From Massilia sp. CF038 (GTDB taxonomy: Bacteria > Pseudomonadota > Gammaproteobacteria > Burkholderiales > Burkholderiaceae_D), in the NCBI RefSeq assembly GCF_900129765.1, contig NZ_FQWU01000002.1:1302001-1366000 (forward strand): 64,000 bases of DNA, given 5' to 3'. Made by a program: the position numbers and the translations under genes. The notes under the pieces were generated by a model. It saw nothing but the letters and a program-made list of their open reading frames with translations, ran no database searches and had not been told where the DNA came from. Shown here piece by piece: positions 41,272 through 51,214 of this stretch; the first letter of the stretch is position 1; every line of letters begins with the position of its first letter.

Positions 41272-42097
41272 ACCAGGCCGCTGTTTCTTCGTCTGCAGGA
41301 AAAAACGTTTCGACCCGCAGTTCGTGCAAGGTCACGTCGCGCGGCGTGCCCAACGTGGAGATGGTGGTAAATAGATTAAGCGCTACCTGATTCTTGCTGA
41401 TGCCGACCGGCAGGAACGGCAAGGCCGGATGCTCGTTGCCCGACGCGGCATCATTGGCAGCGCTACCTGCCATTGCCGCCAGTTCCGCCAAAAGCTGACT
41501 GGCCTGACTGCCCGGCCCGTCACCGAGCGCCTCGCGTGCAATCCATTGCAGCAAGTCACCCGCCACCTCACGCCAGTTGGACAAGTATGGCCGCACGCCG
41601 TTCGGGTCCAGCATCAGGCGCAGGACATTGAGCGAGCCATCGAGCGCAATCGGCGTACCGGCCGGCAGATCCAGCAGCCAGCAGAACAGCCCGGCGGCAG
41701 GCGGATTGCACATGCGCAGATTCCACAAGCGGTCGACCACCAAGGCCGGGTATGGTGCTTGCTGCGCCAGCATGAAGTCGAGCGCGGTACGCACGGGTCC
41801 CAGCTCCGGGTCGGCCAGGTCGCGCTCGCGATAGGCTGGCGCAAAGCCGGCCGCCAGCAACATGACGTTGCGCTGGCGCAGCGGAATATCGAGGGCGATC
41901 CCCAGCTTGAGGATGAGATCCTTGCTGGGCTGCGCGCGCCCGCTTTCCAGAAAACTCAGATGGCGTTGCGAGACCGCACCCAGCGTCGACAGCTGCAGCT
42001 GGCTGTAGCCGCGCTTGCCACGCCAATAGCGCAGGGCCTCGGGAAAATCACTGAAATAGTCGCGCGGCGCGGCGCTTGCAGAAGTAGGCGTATTCAT
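41240..42097 (-). CDS. XRE-family regulator with MmyB-like ligand-binding domain
   Basis: A 285-residue regulator. Residues 15-80 are a Cro/CI-type HTH (LRYWRGKRGYSQLQLSTLGAVSQRHLSFLESGRAQPSKDL, in part YSQLQLSTLGAVSQRHLSF). Residues 100-270 are an MmyB-like PAS-type domain (PALVVDRLWNLRMCNPPAAG, in part LVVDRLWNLRMCNPPA; and NLFTTISTLGTPRDVTLHELRVETFFPAD, in part TLHELRVETFFPAD). Members probably bind fatty acids or other small hydrophobic ligands. It diverges from a small membrane-protein gene; a perfect palindrome (42132-42148) in between is the likely operator. Confidence 0.9.
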   Translation of the reverse strand: MNTPTSASAAPRDYFSDFPEALRYWRGKRGYSQLQLSTLGAVSQRHLSFLESGRAQPSKDLILKLGIALDIPLRQRNVMLLAAGFAPAYRERDLADPELGPVRTALDFMLAQQAPYPALVVDRLWNLRMCNPPAAGLFCWLLDLPAGTPIALDGSLNVLRLMLDPNGVRPYLSNWREVAGDLLQWIAREALGDGPGSQASQLLAELAAMAGSAANDAASGNEHPALPFLPVGISKNQVALNLFTTISTLGTPRDVTLHELRVETFFPADEETAAWFKARASSPLA

Positions 42098-42131
42098 GCA
42101 ATCACTCTAGCATGCGTGCCGAGGCGATCCG

Positions 42132-42148
42132 ATTACCTGGCAGGTAAT
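42132..42148. promoter_or_regulatory. Palindromic operator for the XRE regulator
   Basis: ATTACCTG G CAGGTAAT, a perfect 8-1-8 palindrome, lies 35 bases upstream of the XRE start and 57 bases upstream of the divergent membrane-protein start, a position suited to control both genes. Confidence 0.65.
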
Positions 42149-42205
42149 TGCCGCCCTTACGCCCGGCGCGCACACTGGACTCGTCATCAACCAAGGAGAA
42201 TTGCC

Positions 42206-42634
42206 ATGAAAACGATCCAGCCATCCCCTCTTCTCAAATGGTCCCTGCTTGCCGATGCTATCGCCTGCGCCCCGCTGGCGCTGTTGCAGGTAACGGTACC
42301 GGACTGGCTAGCCCGTCAGACTGCCATCCCGGCCAGCTTGCTGACAGGCAGCGGTGCCTTTCTACTGCTCTACACGGCGCTGCTGCTGATTCTGGCAAGC
42401 CGTCCCGTGGTCTGGAAAAGCCTGATCGACTTGATCATCGTCGGTAATCTGGGCTGGGCAATCGCGTGCATGGGATTGCTGGTGGCCGGGCCCTTCGCCG
42501 CAACCACACTGGGCGGCGCGTATCTGGTCCTGCAAACCCTGGCAGTTGTGGCACTGGCCGTGCTGGAGTGGCGCGGTCTGGCAGCTTCCATCGCTAGTAC
42601 ACGAAGCCGTGACGGCCACGCTCGTCTGGCGTAA
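42206..42634 (+). CDS. Four-helix integral membrane protein of unknown function
   Basis: A 142-residue membrane protein with four hydrophobic helices (LLADAIACAPLALLQV, LLTGSGAFLLLYTALLLILA, LIDLIIVGNLGWAIACMGLL, TLGGAYLVLQTLAVVALAVL) and short polar ends. AAGGAG precedes the ATG. It is divergent from the XRE/MmyB regulator and probably under its control; in other bacteria MmyB-type regulators often sit beside a short-chain dehydrogenase or a small membrane protein. The 3' end overlaps the convergent gene by 41 bases. I do not recognise the family with certainty. Confidence 0.7.
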   Translation: MKTIQPSPLLKWSLLADAIACAPLALLQVTVPDWLARQTAIPASLLTGSGAFLLLYTALLLILASRPVVWKSLIDLIIVGNLGWAIACMGLLVAGPFAATTLGGAYLVLQTLAVVALAVLEWRGLAASIASTRSRDGHARLA

Positions 42635-43874
42635 GGCCAATAAACCGCACCGTGGCGGCGCGAGCATCCCACACAAAAGGGGCGCCCGTGTAAGGGTTGC
42701 GCAGCGCCGCTTGAGAGAGCCGTTTCGGTACTTGGACAGGTAACACACCTGCGGCTCTTAGCTCGGCGGTCAGCAAGGCGGCGCGGCGGCCGCCTTCAAT
42801 GTCCGCCAATTTACGCGCATAGCCGCCCCAATCGTTGACTTCTCCCAGGATAGTGGCGCGGCCCCACAAGTTATAGGCGTCGAACTCTCGTCCGATCGCG
42901 TGCGCTGCCTGTTCCGCCGACGCAGCTTCCTTCAGAGCATCCGCGAGCTGGGGGTAATCAACGTCAAGTGTATCAGCGGCCTTCGACAAACGCGCTGCGT
43001 AGGCGTTCATGGTAGCCTGCGGCTGCAGCAACGGTGCTATCACGGACCAGCGGAGCCACAAAAGTGGCTCATCCTTGCTGGCCGCTTCGCTGGCCAGGTC
43101 TTGCAGCTGCGTTTTTGTAAACAGGTATTCGCCCAGAAACACGCGCCGAAGCGAACGCTCTTCGATGCTGACAGGGACGCGCCATTGCCCCGGCAAGGCA
43201 CTCGCTTGCATGCTTGCCGGCAGAGCCGCGAGCACAATATTTCCCCACTCAAAATGGCGCTTCAAGGCCACCGACGCGTACATTTTCCTGATCAAATCAT
43301 CGCTGGTGGCAAACACCATGCGCCAGAATCGTTGGTCGGACTCGAGCAACTCGCCAACTTGCTGGCTGCGGCCCGCCCGAGCATGCTGCCAGGCAGCGAG
43401 CATCAGCAAACGCTGCCCGGCAGAGGCGCTGACCAGATCCGGCAGCCTGTCACTCACCCTGACCGGCAGCGGCGCCTGCCACGCTTTGTTTGCAAGCATG
43501 CCGCGGTAGCGGGCCAACATCCATGCCTCGTCATCGAGCACGCTGGCGATATCCTTGTCGCTCGCCTGGAGCAGTTTGCGGCAGGCCTGATCGAGCGCGC
43601 TGCAGCCATCGAACAGGGCATCGCGCGCCGCATTTTTCTTTTTTTGAAGGACCGGATCGCCAGCGCGAATGGTGCCCCAGCCGACGAGATAAGTGTGACC
43701 ATTGTCGCGATCGGCCAGGGGCAGCCTGGCACTGAATTGCTGTTCAAACTGCGCCGCTTCCGGCGCGATCGGATGGTCGTGCCGGTTGATGAAAAGCAGT
43801 CCCAGGTACAGTGCCGCTAACAGCAGCAGTGGCCACACCAACAGGCGCACCAGTATGTGCAGGTAGCGCTTCAT
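42594..43874 (-). CDS. Membrane-anchored protein of unknown function, paralogue 2
   Basis: A 426-residue protein with one N-terminal membrane helix (LLVWPLLLLAALYLGLLFIN) and a large periplasmic part. It shares many features with the next gene upstream: DNGHTYLVGWGTI versus DNGYLALIAMQQQ; GQRLLMLAAWQHARAG versus GQRLLMLRAWTLARAG; FWRMVFATSDDLIRKM versus FWRIALASSDDLLGKM; and both end in FVY. Several helices with Leu/Ala patterns suggest a helical solenoid. The stop codon of the upstream paralogue directly abuts this ATG, so the two are one transcript from tandem duplication. No known domain was recognised. Confidence 0.75.
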   Translation of the reverse strand: MKRYLHILVRLLVWPLLLLAALYLGLLFINRHDHPIAPEAAQFEQQFSARLPLADRDNGHTYLVGWGTIRAGDPVLQKKKNAARDALFDGCSALDQACRKLLQASDKDIASVLDDEAWMLARYRGMLANKAWQAPLPVRVSDRLPDLVSASAGQRLLMLAAWQHARAGRSQQVGELLESDQRFWRMVFATSDDLIRKMYASVALKRHFEWGNIVLAALPASMQASALPGQWRVPVSIEERSLRRVFLGEYLFTKTQLQDLASEAASKDEPLLWLRWSVIAPLLQPQATMNAYAARLSKAADTLDVDYPQLADALKEAASAEQAAHAIGREFDAYNLWGRATILGEVNDWGGYARKLADIEGGRRAALLTAELRAAGVLPVQVPKRLSQAALRNPYTGAPFVWDARAATVRFIGLTPDERGRHGFVY

Positions 43875-45179
43875 TTAATAGACAAAGGCATGAACGCCAG
43901 GGTCGCCTGCTTCCAGGCCATCGAACACCACGCTGCCTGTTGACGCATGCCACCAGAAGGGCTTGCCGGGATATGGACTCTCCGCCGCCGCCGTCCTCAG
44001 CGCTTTCTCGACCTGCTCTGCTGGTACGCCGCTGCTGCGCAGTTCGACTGTCGCCAGCGCAGCCATCCGTACGCCTTCCAGATCGGCCAGACGCAAACCA
44101 TTTTTCAGCACCACTTCGCGGTTGTCGTCCGCCAACGCTTTGCCGACCAGGTTATAGCCGTTCCAGAAGCGCCCGCTGGATCGCGCCCGCTCAACAATGA
44201 CCTTGGCTTCGGTTTTGGCAGCAGGCAGTTTGCTGTAATCAACATCCAGCAAGGTCGCAATACCGATCACGTCGGCAGCATAGTCGTTCAAACTGGCCTG
44301 CGGCTTTATCAAAGGACGGACAAAGAACGCGGCAAATTCATTCCAGGCGCCTTTCGGATCGTCGGTCCGTGCCAGCATGTCGGTGAGAGTGAACCGAACC
44401 AGCCGCATTTCGCCTCCAGCCACAGGCAACACCGAGCGCTCGTCGATCGATATCGGGACCTGCCACATTGCGGGAATGGCGCTTCGCTGTGCTTCAGGTG
44501 GCAGACTGCGCAGCACCAAATTACCCCATGTTAGATGCAACTGGGTGCCCTTGGCCGTTATCATTTTCCCCAGGAGATCATCGGATGACGCCAGGGCAAT
44601 GCGCCAGAACCGCGCATCCTTCTCGAGCAGCGCGCGCACGCCTGCAGCGTCGCCAGCGCGCGCCAGGGTCCAGGCGCGCAGCATCAGCAGGCGCTGGCCA
44701 TCAAACAGCGGTCTGAAATCGGGCCATGGTCCATCCGCATTGGCGATGGGCGGAAACCGCCAGCCACTGTGCCCAATCAATTGCTCGTATTGCCTCAGCG
44801 GCGCCGCGTCTTGCACCAGCCAGGCGCGCACCTCATGCTCGCCTGCGTCGAGCGCGCGCGCACAAACCTGGTCGCGTTGCGTGCACAGTTCAAGCAGGTT
44901 CTGAAATGGCGGGGCCAACTTCCGCTTCCGGTGTCCGTCTGTGCCGAACTGCTGCTGCATCGCGATCAGGGCCAGATAGCCATTATCAGAATCGGGCAAT
45001 GCTGGACGGCGTCCCGCCATCTGTTCCAGCCGGGTTGCCTCGGGTGTGGGCGCAGCATCGCGCCAGTTGATCGCCCATACCAGCAGGTAGAGCAAGACGG
45101 GCAGCAACAATGCACCCCCAAGTAGCCTGACGAAGATGCTGTGCGCGCGTGATCGGTTCATTTGTAAGAAGGCGGACAT
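43875..45179 (-). CDS. Membrane-anchored protein of unknown function, paralogue 1
   Basis: A 434-residue protein with an N-terminal membrane helix (LLGGALLLPVLLYLLVWAIN) and a periplasmic domain homologous along its length to the 42594-43874 product (shared blocks GQRLLML, ARAG, FWR, SDDL, LDVDY, AYDA/NYDA-type turns). Four cysteines near LCTQRDQVCARAL are partly matched in the paralogue (CSALDQACRKLL), suggesting a conserved disulphide. ATG at 45179 is used; an ATG 6 codons later is possible. Promoter sequences must lie in the AT-rich 45180-45324 region shared with the divergent J-domain-like gene. Function unknown. Confidence 0.75.
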   Translation of the reverse strand: MSAFLQMNRSRAHSIFVRLLGGALLLPVLLYLLVWAINWRDAAPTPEATRLEQMAGRRPALPDSDNGYLALIAMQQQFGTDGHRKRKLAPPFQNLLELCTQRDQVCARALDAGEHEVRAWLVQDAAPLRQYEQLIGHSGWRFPPIANADGPWPDFRPLFDGQRLLMLRAWTLARAGDAAGVRALLEKDARFWRIALASSDDLLGKMITAKGTQLHLTWGNLVLRSLPPEAQRSAIPAMWQVPISIDERSVLPVAGGEMRLVRFTLTDMLARTDDPKGAWNEFAAFFVRPLIKPQASLNDYAADVIGIATLLDVDYSKLPAAKTEAKVIVERARSSGRFWNGYNLVGKALADDNREVVLKNGLRLADLEGVRMAALATVELRSSGVPAEQVEKALRTAAAESPYPGKPFWWHASTGSVVFDGLEAGDPGVHAFVY

Positions 45180-45324
45180 GAGGAATCAGGGAGCGAGTTT
45201 AACAAAATACAACTATTCCGGCAGGTAATATTTATATTGCGCAGGATCAAATGTGGTTTTCTGAGAGGAAATAAAGGCGGCGCGTCCGGTATCATGCGTG
45301 TGGTCACCTTCCGCCTTGCACGCA

Positions 45325-46302
45325 ATGACCCACGCGCCTGACTTACCCGATTTTCTGGTTCGCCTGTCCCTCGACCTGCATGCGGACACGCGCGCCATTC
45401 GCCGCGCCTACGCGCGCGAGTTGCGCCTGATCGATCAAGCCGCGGACCTGTCAGGATTTCAGAATTTGCGCGAGGCCTATGAGACCGCGTTGCACTGGGC
45501 CGCGCATCAGCAAGCGCAGGCGCCGCAGGACAATCCGGAACAGCAAGGCAATACCACGGATTCAACCGACGGCGCCGGACCCACGGTAACGCTGTCCAAG
45601 CACGGTCCGGCCGCATCGCCGGCGGCAGACCGAAGCGATGCAGCGTCGCCGGGCTCGGCCAGCACGGTCTTCCAGCAGCTGATTGGCGCCTGCTACCATT
45701 TGCTGTCCCAGCCCCAAGGCGCAGCGCTGCCTGCATGGATAGACACACTTCGTGCCGCACTGGCCGATCCGGCGTTGATCAGCCTGATCGCGCGCCATAG
45801 CTTCGAGCACATGCTTGTCGACTTTCTTGCCAACGGATGGCGCCCCGGCAAGGAAAAGCTGTTGGCAGCGGCGGCTGAGGTCTTCAATTGGGAACACGAT
45901 CATCGCCACCTGCCGCAGTTTGGCGCGAGCGGCGCCATCGTCCAGCGCGCCATCGACGAACGCGATATCTTTCTGCGCCAGCCGCCAGCCGATCTCGAGA
46001 TTGACCGCAAGATCATCGAACGTTTGCGCAGCGGCACTGACCCCACACCCAGGCAGCTCAACGACGACATGGCCTACCTGGAACGGATGCTGGGACGCTT
46101 TCCGCACCTCATGGCGCTGAGCATTGACGGCGACGCCGTGGCACGCTGGCGCGAGATTTTTGCTGCCAACGGTGGCGTGTTAAAAGAGATCAAAACCGCT
46201 GGCGCGCACCACACCACCGCGGAACCTTCGTTCGGCTTCGCCCCCTGGGGTCTGGTTATCATGCTTCTTTTCACCATGCTGCGCGCGTGCGGCACGCACT
46301 AG
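45325..46302 (+). CDS. Degenerate J-domain-like protein with C-terminal membrane helix
   Basis: A 325-residue protein. Residues about 5-60 (FLVRLSLDLHADTRAIRRAYA, in part LHADTRAIRRAYARELRLI, then FQNLREAYETAL) match helices II and III-IV of a J-domain, but the HPD tripeptide needed to stimulate DnaK is replaced by a run without His-Pro-Asp (RELRLIDQAAD). The middle is low in complexity (Ala, Asp, Ser, Pro), the C-terminal half is helical, and a membrane segment is near the end (WGLVIMLLFTMLRACG), so it is probably tail-anchored. Similar HPD-less proteins occur in related bacteria. It diverges from the paralogous membrane pair. Role unknown. Confidence 0.65.
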   Translation: MTHAPDLPDFLVRLSLDLHADTRAIRRAYARELRLIDQAADLSGFQNLREAYETALHWAAHQQAQAPQDNPEQQGNTTDSTDGAGPTVTLSKHGPAASPAADRSDAASPGSASTVFQQLIGACYHLLSQPQGAALPAWIDTLRAALADPALISLIARHSFEHMLVDFLANGWRPGKEKLLAAAAEVFNWEHDHRHLPQFGASGAIVQRAIDERDIFLRQPPADLEIDRKIIERLRSGTDPTPRQLNDDMAYLERMLGRFPHLMALSIDGDAVARWREIFAANGGVLKEIKTAGAHHTTAEPSFGFAPWGLVIMLLFTMLRACGTH

Positions 46303-46377
46303 CTTTCGCCGCAAGGCGCGCGTCGGCAACATGCCGAAAATGCTATGCTTTTCGCTCATCAATTGCCGGAGAATCAA

Positions 46378-47073
46378 ATGCACGTTCTGATGGTACTGAC
46401 CTCGCACGATCAGTTGGGCAACACCGGCCACAAAACCGGCTTCTGGCTGGAAGAATTCGCCGCGCCTTACTACGCCCTCAAAGATGCCGGCGCCAACATC
46501 ACCCTGGCCTCACCGGCCGGCGGCCAGCCGCCGCTCGATCCCAAAAGCGACGCGCCTGAGTCGCAAACCGAGGCCACGCGGCGCTTCAAGTCCGACCTCG
46601 ATGCGCAGGCTGTGCTGGCGTCCACCTATCGCCTGGCCGACATGGCCCCGGCCGCGTTTGACGCCGTGTTCTACCCCGGTGGCCACGGCCCGCTGTGGGA
46701 CCTGGCTGAAGACCGGGATTCCATCGCGCTCATCGAAGCGACCTATGCCGCCGGCAAACCCCTGGCACTGGTGTGCCATGCGCCGGGCGTACTGCGCCAT
46801 GCCAAGGGTGTGGCAGGCAAACCACTGGTGAGCGGCAAGAAAGTGACCGGTTTCACCAATTCGGAAGAAGAAGCTGTGGGCCTGACCAAGATTGTGCCTT
46901 TCCTGGTCGAAGACATGCTGAAGGAAAACGGTGGTCTCTACACCAAGGGCGCCGACTGGCAATCGTACGTTCTGACTGACGGCAATCTAATCACCGGCCA
47001 GAATCCTGCCTCATCAGAAGAAGCGGCAAAGGCCTTGCTGGTGCTACTTAAAAAAGGGATTGCTGCGGGCTAG
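46378..47073 (+). CDS. DJ-1/PfpI (Hsp31-like) type 1 glutamine amidotransferase-domain protein
   Basis: A 231-residue cytoplasmic protein of the Hsp31/glyoxalase III group. The nucleophile elbow is [10 protein letters not shown] (Cys), the partner Glu is in [12 protein letters not shown], and [12 protein letters not shown] is the conserved glycine loop. Members act as glutathione-independent glyoxalases or protein/nucleotide deglycases. ATG at 46378 follows CGGAGA with good spacing. The 3' end overlaps the convergent polymerase gene by 26 bases. Length and motifs are normal. Confidence 0.9.
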   Translation: MHVLMVLTSHDQLGNTGHKTGFWLEEFAAPYYALKDAGANITLASPAGGQPPLDPKSDAPESQTEATRRFKSDLDAQAVLASTYRLADMAPAAFDAVFYPGGHGPLWDLAEDRDSIALIEATYAAGKPLALVCHAPGVLRHAKGVAGKPLVSGKKVTGFTNSEEEAVGLTKIVPFLVEDMLKENGGLYTKGADWQSYVLTDGNLITGQNPASSEEAAKALLVLLKKGIAAG

Positions 47074-49393
47074 TCAGCGCCGTGAAGTCATCCTGCACGA
47101 ACGGCAAAATGGCGTCCGCAACGGGCTGCAGCTGGCGTGTCAGGTAATGGTGATAATCAATCGGAGCGCGCCGGGTTTCCAGCGGCTCCGGTCCCGCCAC
47201 GGTGATCACATAGCGAATCCAGCCGCCATTCTGATACTGCAAGGGGCGCCCCTGCTGCCGATTGAATTCATCGGCCACGCGCGCAGCCCGCACATGGGGC
47301 GGGACATTGCGCTCGTAATCGTCCAGTGGGCGGCGCAAACGCTTGCGATACACCAGCAATTCATCAAATTCACCACGCGCGGTACGCAGCACATAATCGC
47401 GTACATAATCCCGATACGCCTGACCCTTGAAAATGCGGGCATACAGCTCTTGCTGGAATTGCTGCGCCAGGGGCGTCCAGTCGCTGCGCACGGTCTCCAG
47501 GCCCTTGTAAATCATCTGCTCGCTGCCGTCGGCGCGCGTGACCAGGCCTGCATAACGCTTCTTGCTGCCCTCTTCCGAACCGCGAATGGTCGGCATCAGA
47601 AAGCGCCGGTAATGGGTTTCAAACTGGAGCTCAAGAGCGCTGTCGAGATTGAACTCATCGCGCAAATGCTGCGCCAGCCATTGGTTCACATGGCCCACCA
47701 GTGCCCGCCCAATTTCGGCAGCCTTCTCTTCGGTATGCGCATGCTTGAGCCAGACGAAGGTGGAATCGGTATCGCCGTAAATAACCTGATAGCCCTGCTC
47801 TTCAATCAAATCCCGCGTCAAATGCATGATCTGCTGACCGCGCAGTGTAATTGACGATGCCAGGCGCGGATCAAAGAAGCGGCAACCGCTGGAACCGAGC
47901 ACCCCATAAAACGCGTTCATGATAATTTTCAGCGCCTGCGACAAGGCCTTGTTCTGTTCGCGCTTGGCGGCGTCGCGACCATCCCAGATCTGCTTGACGA
48001 TGGCGGGCAGGCAGTGCTTGTCGCGCGCAAAGCGGGCGCCAAGAAAGCCTTCCACCGTCGCGCCCTGATCATCGTTGCGCATGCCTTCCACCAGCCCGAC
48101 CGGATCAATCAGGAAGGTGCGAATGATCGACGGATACAAGCTTTTGTAATCGAGCACCAGGACCGAGTCATACAAGCCGGAACGCGAATCCATCACGTAA
48201 CCGCCCGGGCTGTTTTCACCGGCAATGTCGCCCAGATTCGGCGCCACAAAGCCCTGGCGGTGCATCATCGGCATGTACAAATGCTCAAACGCGGCCACCG
48301 AGCCACCGCTGCGGTCCGCCGCCAGCCCGGTCACACTGGCCCGTTCCAGCAAAAACGTCAGTAATTCGGTCTTGGCGAAAATGCGCGTGACCAGTTCGCA
48401 GTCTTTCAGGTTATAGCGCGCCAATGCCGGCTTGTCTTCCGCAAAACGGCGGTCGATTTCGGCCATGCGCTGATACGGGTTATCGATCGACTTTCCTTCC
48501 CCCAGCAGCGTTTGCGACACATGCTCCAGACTGAAGGAAGGAAAACTCCAGGTGGCTGATTTGAGCGCCTCGATCCCGTCAATGATCAAACGGCCCGCAG
48601 CCGCGGCAAAGAAATGCTGCTGCTTGCCGCCATGCTCGCGCCATTCCATGTCGCTGCCATCACGGCCGAAACGCAGCGCCATCTTGTGCCGTTCGGCGTG
48701 CTTGCGCAGCACGCGCAAGTCAAATTGGACCAGGTTCCAGCCAATAATCGCATCCGGATCGTGGCGCGCCATCCAGTCATTGAGGCAGTCGAGCATGTGC
48801 GGGTGGCTGTCGCAATACTGCAGATCGAAATCGAGCGTGTCATCACCGCCGTTGGGTGGCCCCAGCATGTACACCTGGCGCTGGCCGCAACCTTCCAGCG
48901 CAATCGAATATAACTCGCCGTGGGCGGTCGTTTCAATATCGAGCGATACCAGCTTGAGGGTGGGACGGTAACCCTGCGCGGGTTTGAGATGCGACGCGCC
49001 GATCAGCACGGGCGCAGTAATAAAGCGCTCCATCAGGTAACGCTCGGGCGGGCGGATGTCGGATTCGTAGACGTCGATACCAAATTCACGCAAACGCTTG
49101 GACAGCTTTTGCAATTGACGATACTGGCTGCAATACAAACCCATCACGGTGCGGTGATGGAAGTCGTACAGCACCAGGGGGCGCAATTCCCAGCCGCGCT
49201 CGTCGGCCAGGACTTGTTCGGCGTGCGCCCGCTGTTCGGCCGGCACAAAGGCCACCGAGGTTTGCGGCGGCAGGCACAGCCGCTGCGGGCCGGCATCGGT
49301 AGCGAGCCAGAACACGACTTCGGTGCCGTCCGGCGTGTCGCGCCAGTGGCGCGTCAGCAGAAAGCCGGGTTGCAGTGAATCCACGCTTGCCAC
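47048..49393 (-). CDS. polB: DNA polymerase II (family B)
   Basis: A 781-residue family-B DNA polymerase (E. coli Pol II is 783). The 3'-5' exonuclease motif I is [13 protein letters not shown]; the polymerase motif A is [14 protein letters not shown], motif [13 protein letters not shown] and motif C YGDTDSTF. It takes part in replication restart and translesion repair. The N terminus begins at GTG 49393 ([19 protein letters not shown], in part [13 protein letters not shown]), where homology to Pol II starts, 7 bases after the stop of the upstream gene; GTG at 49384 is an alternative, and frames further upstream overlap that gene. SOS control would need a LexA box, which I could not find next to this start. 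Confidence 0.94.
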   Translation of the reverse strand: MASVDSLQPGFLLTRHWRDTPDGTEVVFWLATDAGPQRLCLPPQTSVAFVPAEQRAHAEQVLADERGWELRPLVLYDFHHRTVMGLYCSQYRQLQKLSKRLREFGIDVYESDIRPPERYLMERFITAPVLIGASHLKPAQGYRPTLKLVSLDIETTAHGELYSIALEGCGQRQVYMLGPPNGGDDTLDFDLQYCDSHPHMLDCLNDWMARHDPDAIIGWNLVQFDLRVLRKHAERHKMALRFGRDGSDMEWREHGGKQQHFFAAAAGRLIIDGIEALKSATWSFPSFSLEHVSQTLLGEGKSIDNPYQRMAEIDRRFAEDKPALARYNLKDCELVTRIFAKTELLTFLLERASVTGLAADRSGGSVAAFEHLYMPMMHRQGFVAPNLGDIAGENSPGGYVMDSRSGLYDSVLVLDYKSLYPSIIRTFLIDPVGLVEGMRNDDQGATVEGFLGARFARDKHCLPAIVKQIWDGRDAAKREQNKALSQALKIIMNAFYGVLGSSGCRFFDPRLASSITLRGQQIMHLTRDLIEEQGYQVIYGDTDSTFVWLKHAHTEEKAAEIGRALVGHVNQWLAQHLRDEFNLDSALELQFETHYRRFLMPTIRGSEEGSKKRYAGLVTRADGSEQMIYKGLETVRSDWTPLAQQFQQELYARIFKGQAYRDYVRDYVLRTARGEFDELLVYRKRLRRPLDDYERNVPPHVRAARVADEFNRQQGRPLQYQNGGWIRYVITVAGPEPLETRRAPIDYHHYLTRQLQPVADAILPFVQDDFTALTSPQQSLF

Positions 49394-49400
49394 CTGCGGA

Positions 49401-49946
49401 TCAGACCGGGTCGGCAGCGTCCAGGAAGAAAATGGCGTACGCCTTGGCAGGCTCTTTCTCGGTCGGCTTTTCGATTTGCACCTGGGCGCAGTCATCGGCC
49501 ACCAGACTGCGCCAGTTTTGCACGCCAGCATTTGAGTAAATCGCGTTTGCCTTCGATGACAGGCTGATATCGAGCGCGATACGGGCGTTGCGCTTGCCGG
49601 TCTTGGCATAGTTCACGCCGCGCAGCTCGAACCCGTATGCGGCCAGCCACGGTTCCCACAGGCCCGATTCCACGCCCTGCACAATACGATTGAGCATTTC
49701 GTGCAGGGGCAAACCTTTCTTGATCACACGGCGCAGCATGTCCAGCGATGGCGCCATGCGCGCGTCCGGGCTGTTTTTGCCAGCACCGTACTCGGCGATC
49801 GCCTTCAGTTCCTTCGAAAACGCCGCATCGCGCTCGGTGTAATCGCGCATTCTGCCGTAGAACTCGGCATCGAGAAAGGGATTGTCCGCGCGGCCGGTGG
49901 CAATTTCGGGTTCGCGCTTGGCGACGGGTGGTTTTTTGTTCGACAT
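49401..49946 (-). CDS. Hypothetical protein co-transcribed with polB
   Basis: A 181-residue soluble protein not recognised. The N terminus is lysine-rich ([14 protein letters not shown]), then mostly helical ([31 protein letters not shown], in part [19 protein letters not shown]), with [20 protein letters not shown] and [20 protein letters not shown] in the second half. It lies 7 bases upstream of polB in the same direction, so both probably share a promoter, and a role in DNA metabolism is possible. No cysteine or metal motif stands out. Confidence 0.65.
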   Translation of the reverse strand: MSNKKPPVAKREPEIATGRADNPFLDAEFYGRMRDYTERDAAFSKELKAIAEYGAGKNSPDARMAPSLDMLRRVIKKGLPLHEMLNRIVQGVESGLWEPWLAAYGFELRGVNYAKTGKRNARIALDISLSSKANAIYSNAGVQNWRSLVADDCAQVQIEKPTEKEPAKAYAIFFLDAADPV

Positions 49947-49997
49947 GGCTTTGGACGCGAGGGATAAGAGGCGTAGTTTAACACTCGCGGCCGCGCG

Positions 49998-51134
49998 TCA
50001 TTTCATCACAGTGAGCCGGTGTCGCTTTCCGCCACGGAAGGTGTAGATCGTGAGCACCCCATCTTGCACGTCACCCCGCTTGTCGAAGGCAATCGTACCA
50101 GTCACGCCCTTGTGCCGTATTTTGGCAAGAAATGGCAGGTACACCGCAGGATCGGGCGACTTTGCCTGCTGCATGGCATCAACCATGGTCAGCACCGCAT
50201 CATAGGTGTAGGGCGCATAAGTGAGCACGTCGATGCCGTATTTGCGGCGGTAGGCGACGCGGAAATCATCCATGCCTTTTTGCTGCGAAGCTTCGACCCC
50301 GCCCGCCTCGGCGCAGATCACCTGGTCGTCCGACATGCCGTCACCGGCCAGGCGCGGCACCGAATCGGAGCACATGCCATCACCGCCCATGAAGTTGGCC
50401 TTGATGCCCAGTTGCTTCATCTGGCGCAACATCGGTCCGGCCACGGCATCCATGCCGCCAAAGAAAATCAGATCTGGCTTGGTACGCTTGATCGCGGTCA
50501 GGATGGCGTTGAAATCCGTCGCCTTATCCGTCGTAAATTGCTGCGACACGATGCGCGCGTCGCCGCCCAGGCGCTTGACGTTCTTGATGAACTCGTCGCC
50601 CAGGCCCTTGCCATACGCAGTCCGGTCATCGATCACGGCAATGTTCTTTGCCTTGCCAATTTGCACGGCGTATCGCGCCAGGGCTGCGCCCAATTGCTCG
50701 TCGTTGGCAATGTTGCGGAAAGTGGTGTTGAAATTCTGGCGCGTGTATTGGGGATTGCTGGCCGAAGGCGAAATTTGCGGAATGCCCGCATTGAAGTAAA
50801 TGCGCGACGCAGGAATGGTCGTGCCCGACGTTTCATGGCCGATCACGCCATGGACCTTGGCATCGACCAGCTTTTGCGCCACCACCGTGCCCTGCTTCGG
50901 ATCGGCCGCATCGTCTTCGGCCTGCAGCGCCAGGCGGTAGCGTTTGCCACCAATTACCAGACCCTTGGCATTGACTTCCTCGACGGCCATGCGGGCGCCG
51001 TTTTCATTATCCTTGCCCAGGTGGGCAATGGCACCCGAGGTGGCGGCGACGTGGCCAATGCGCACCACATCTTCCGCTTGCACGGCACTTGCCGCCAACA
51101 ATGCCAACACCCCAACTGAACTTGCCTTCAACAT
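49998..51134 (-). CDS. Branched-chain amino-acid-type ABC transporter substrate-binding protein (LivK-like)
   Basis: A 378-residue periplasmic binding protein. Signal peptide about 1-20 (MLKASSVGVLALLAASAVQA), mature start EDVVRIGHVAATSGAIAHLG, in part VRIGHVAATSGAIAHLGKD. HETSGTTIPASRIYFNAGIP, in part GHETSGTTIPASRI, and NFNTTFRNIANDEQLG, DDRTAYGKGLGDEF are the ligand-binding segments of the LivJ/LivK group. TTGAGGAT precedes the ATG at 51134. No livHMGF genes adjoin it, so its permease and ATPases are elsewhere. The ligand may be an amino acid or an amide; the sequence does not decide it. Confidence 0.9.
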   Translation of the reverse strand: MLKASSVGVLALLAASAVQAEDVVRIGHVAATSGAIAHLGKDNENGARMAVEEVNAKGLVIGGKRYRLALQAEDDAADPKQGTVVAQKLVDAKVHGVIGHETSGTTIPASRIYFNAGIPQISPSASNPQYTRQNFNTTFRNIANDEQLGAALARYAVQIGKAKNIAVIDDRTAYGKGLGDEFIKNVKRLGGDARIVSQQFTTDKATDFNAILTAIKRTKPDLIFFGGMDAVAGPMLRQMKQLGIKANFMGGDGMCSDSVPRLAGDGMSDDQVICAEAGGVEASQQKGMDDFRVAYRRKYGIDVLTYAPYTYDAVLTMVDAMQQAKSPDPAVYLPFLAKIRHKGVTGTIAFDKRGDVQDGVLTIYTFRGGKRHRLTVMK

Positions 51135-51214
51135 GCTAATCCTCAACGTAAATATACTGCAGCGCAGCAACGATGGGAGAGCATAGCATGCCAAAAACGG
51201 GCTTGCTGCCGGGC

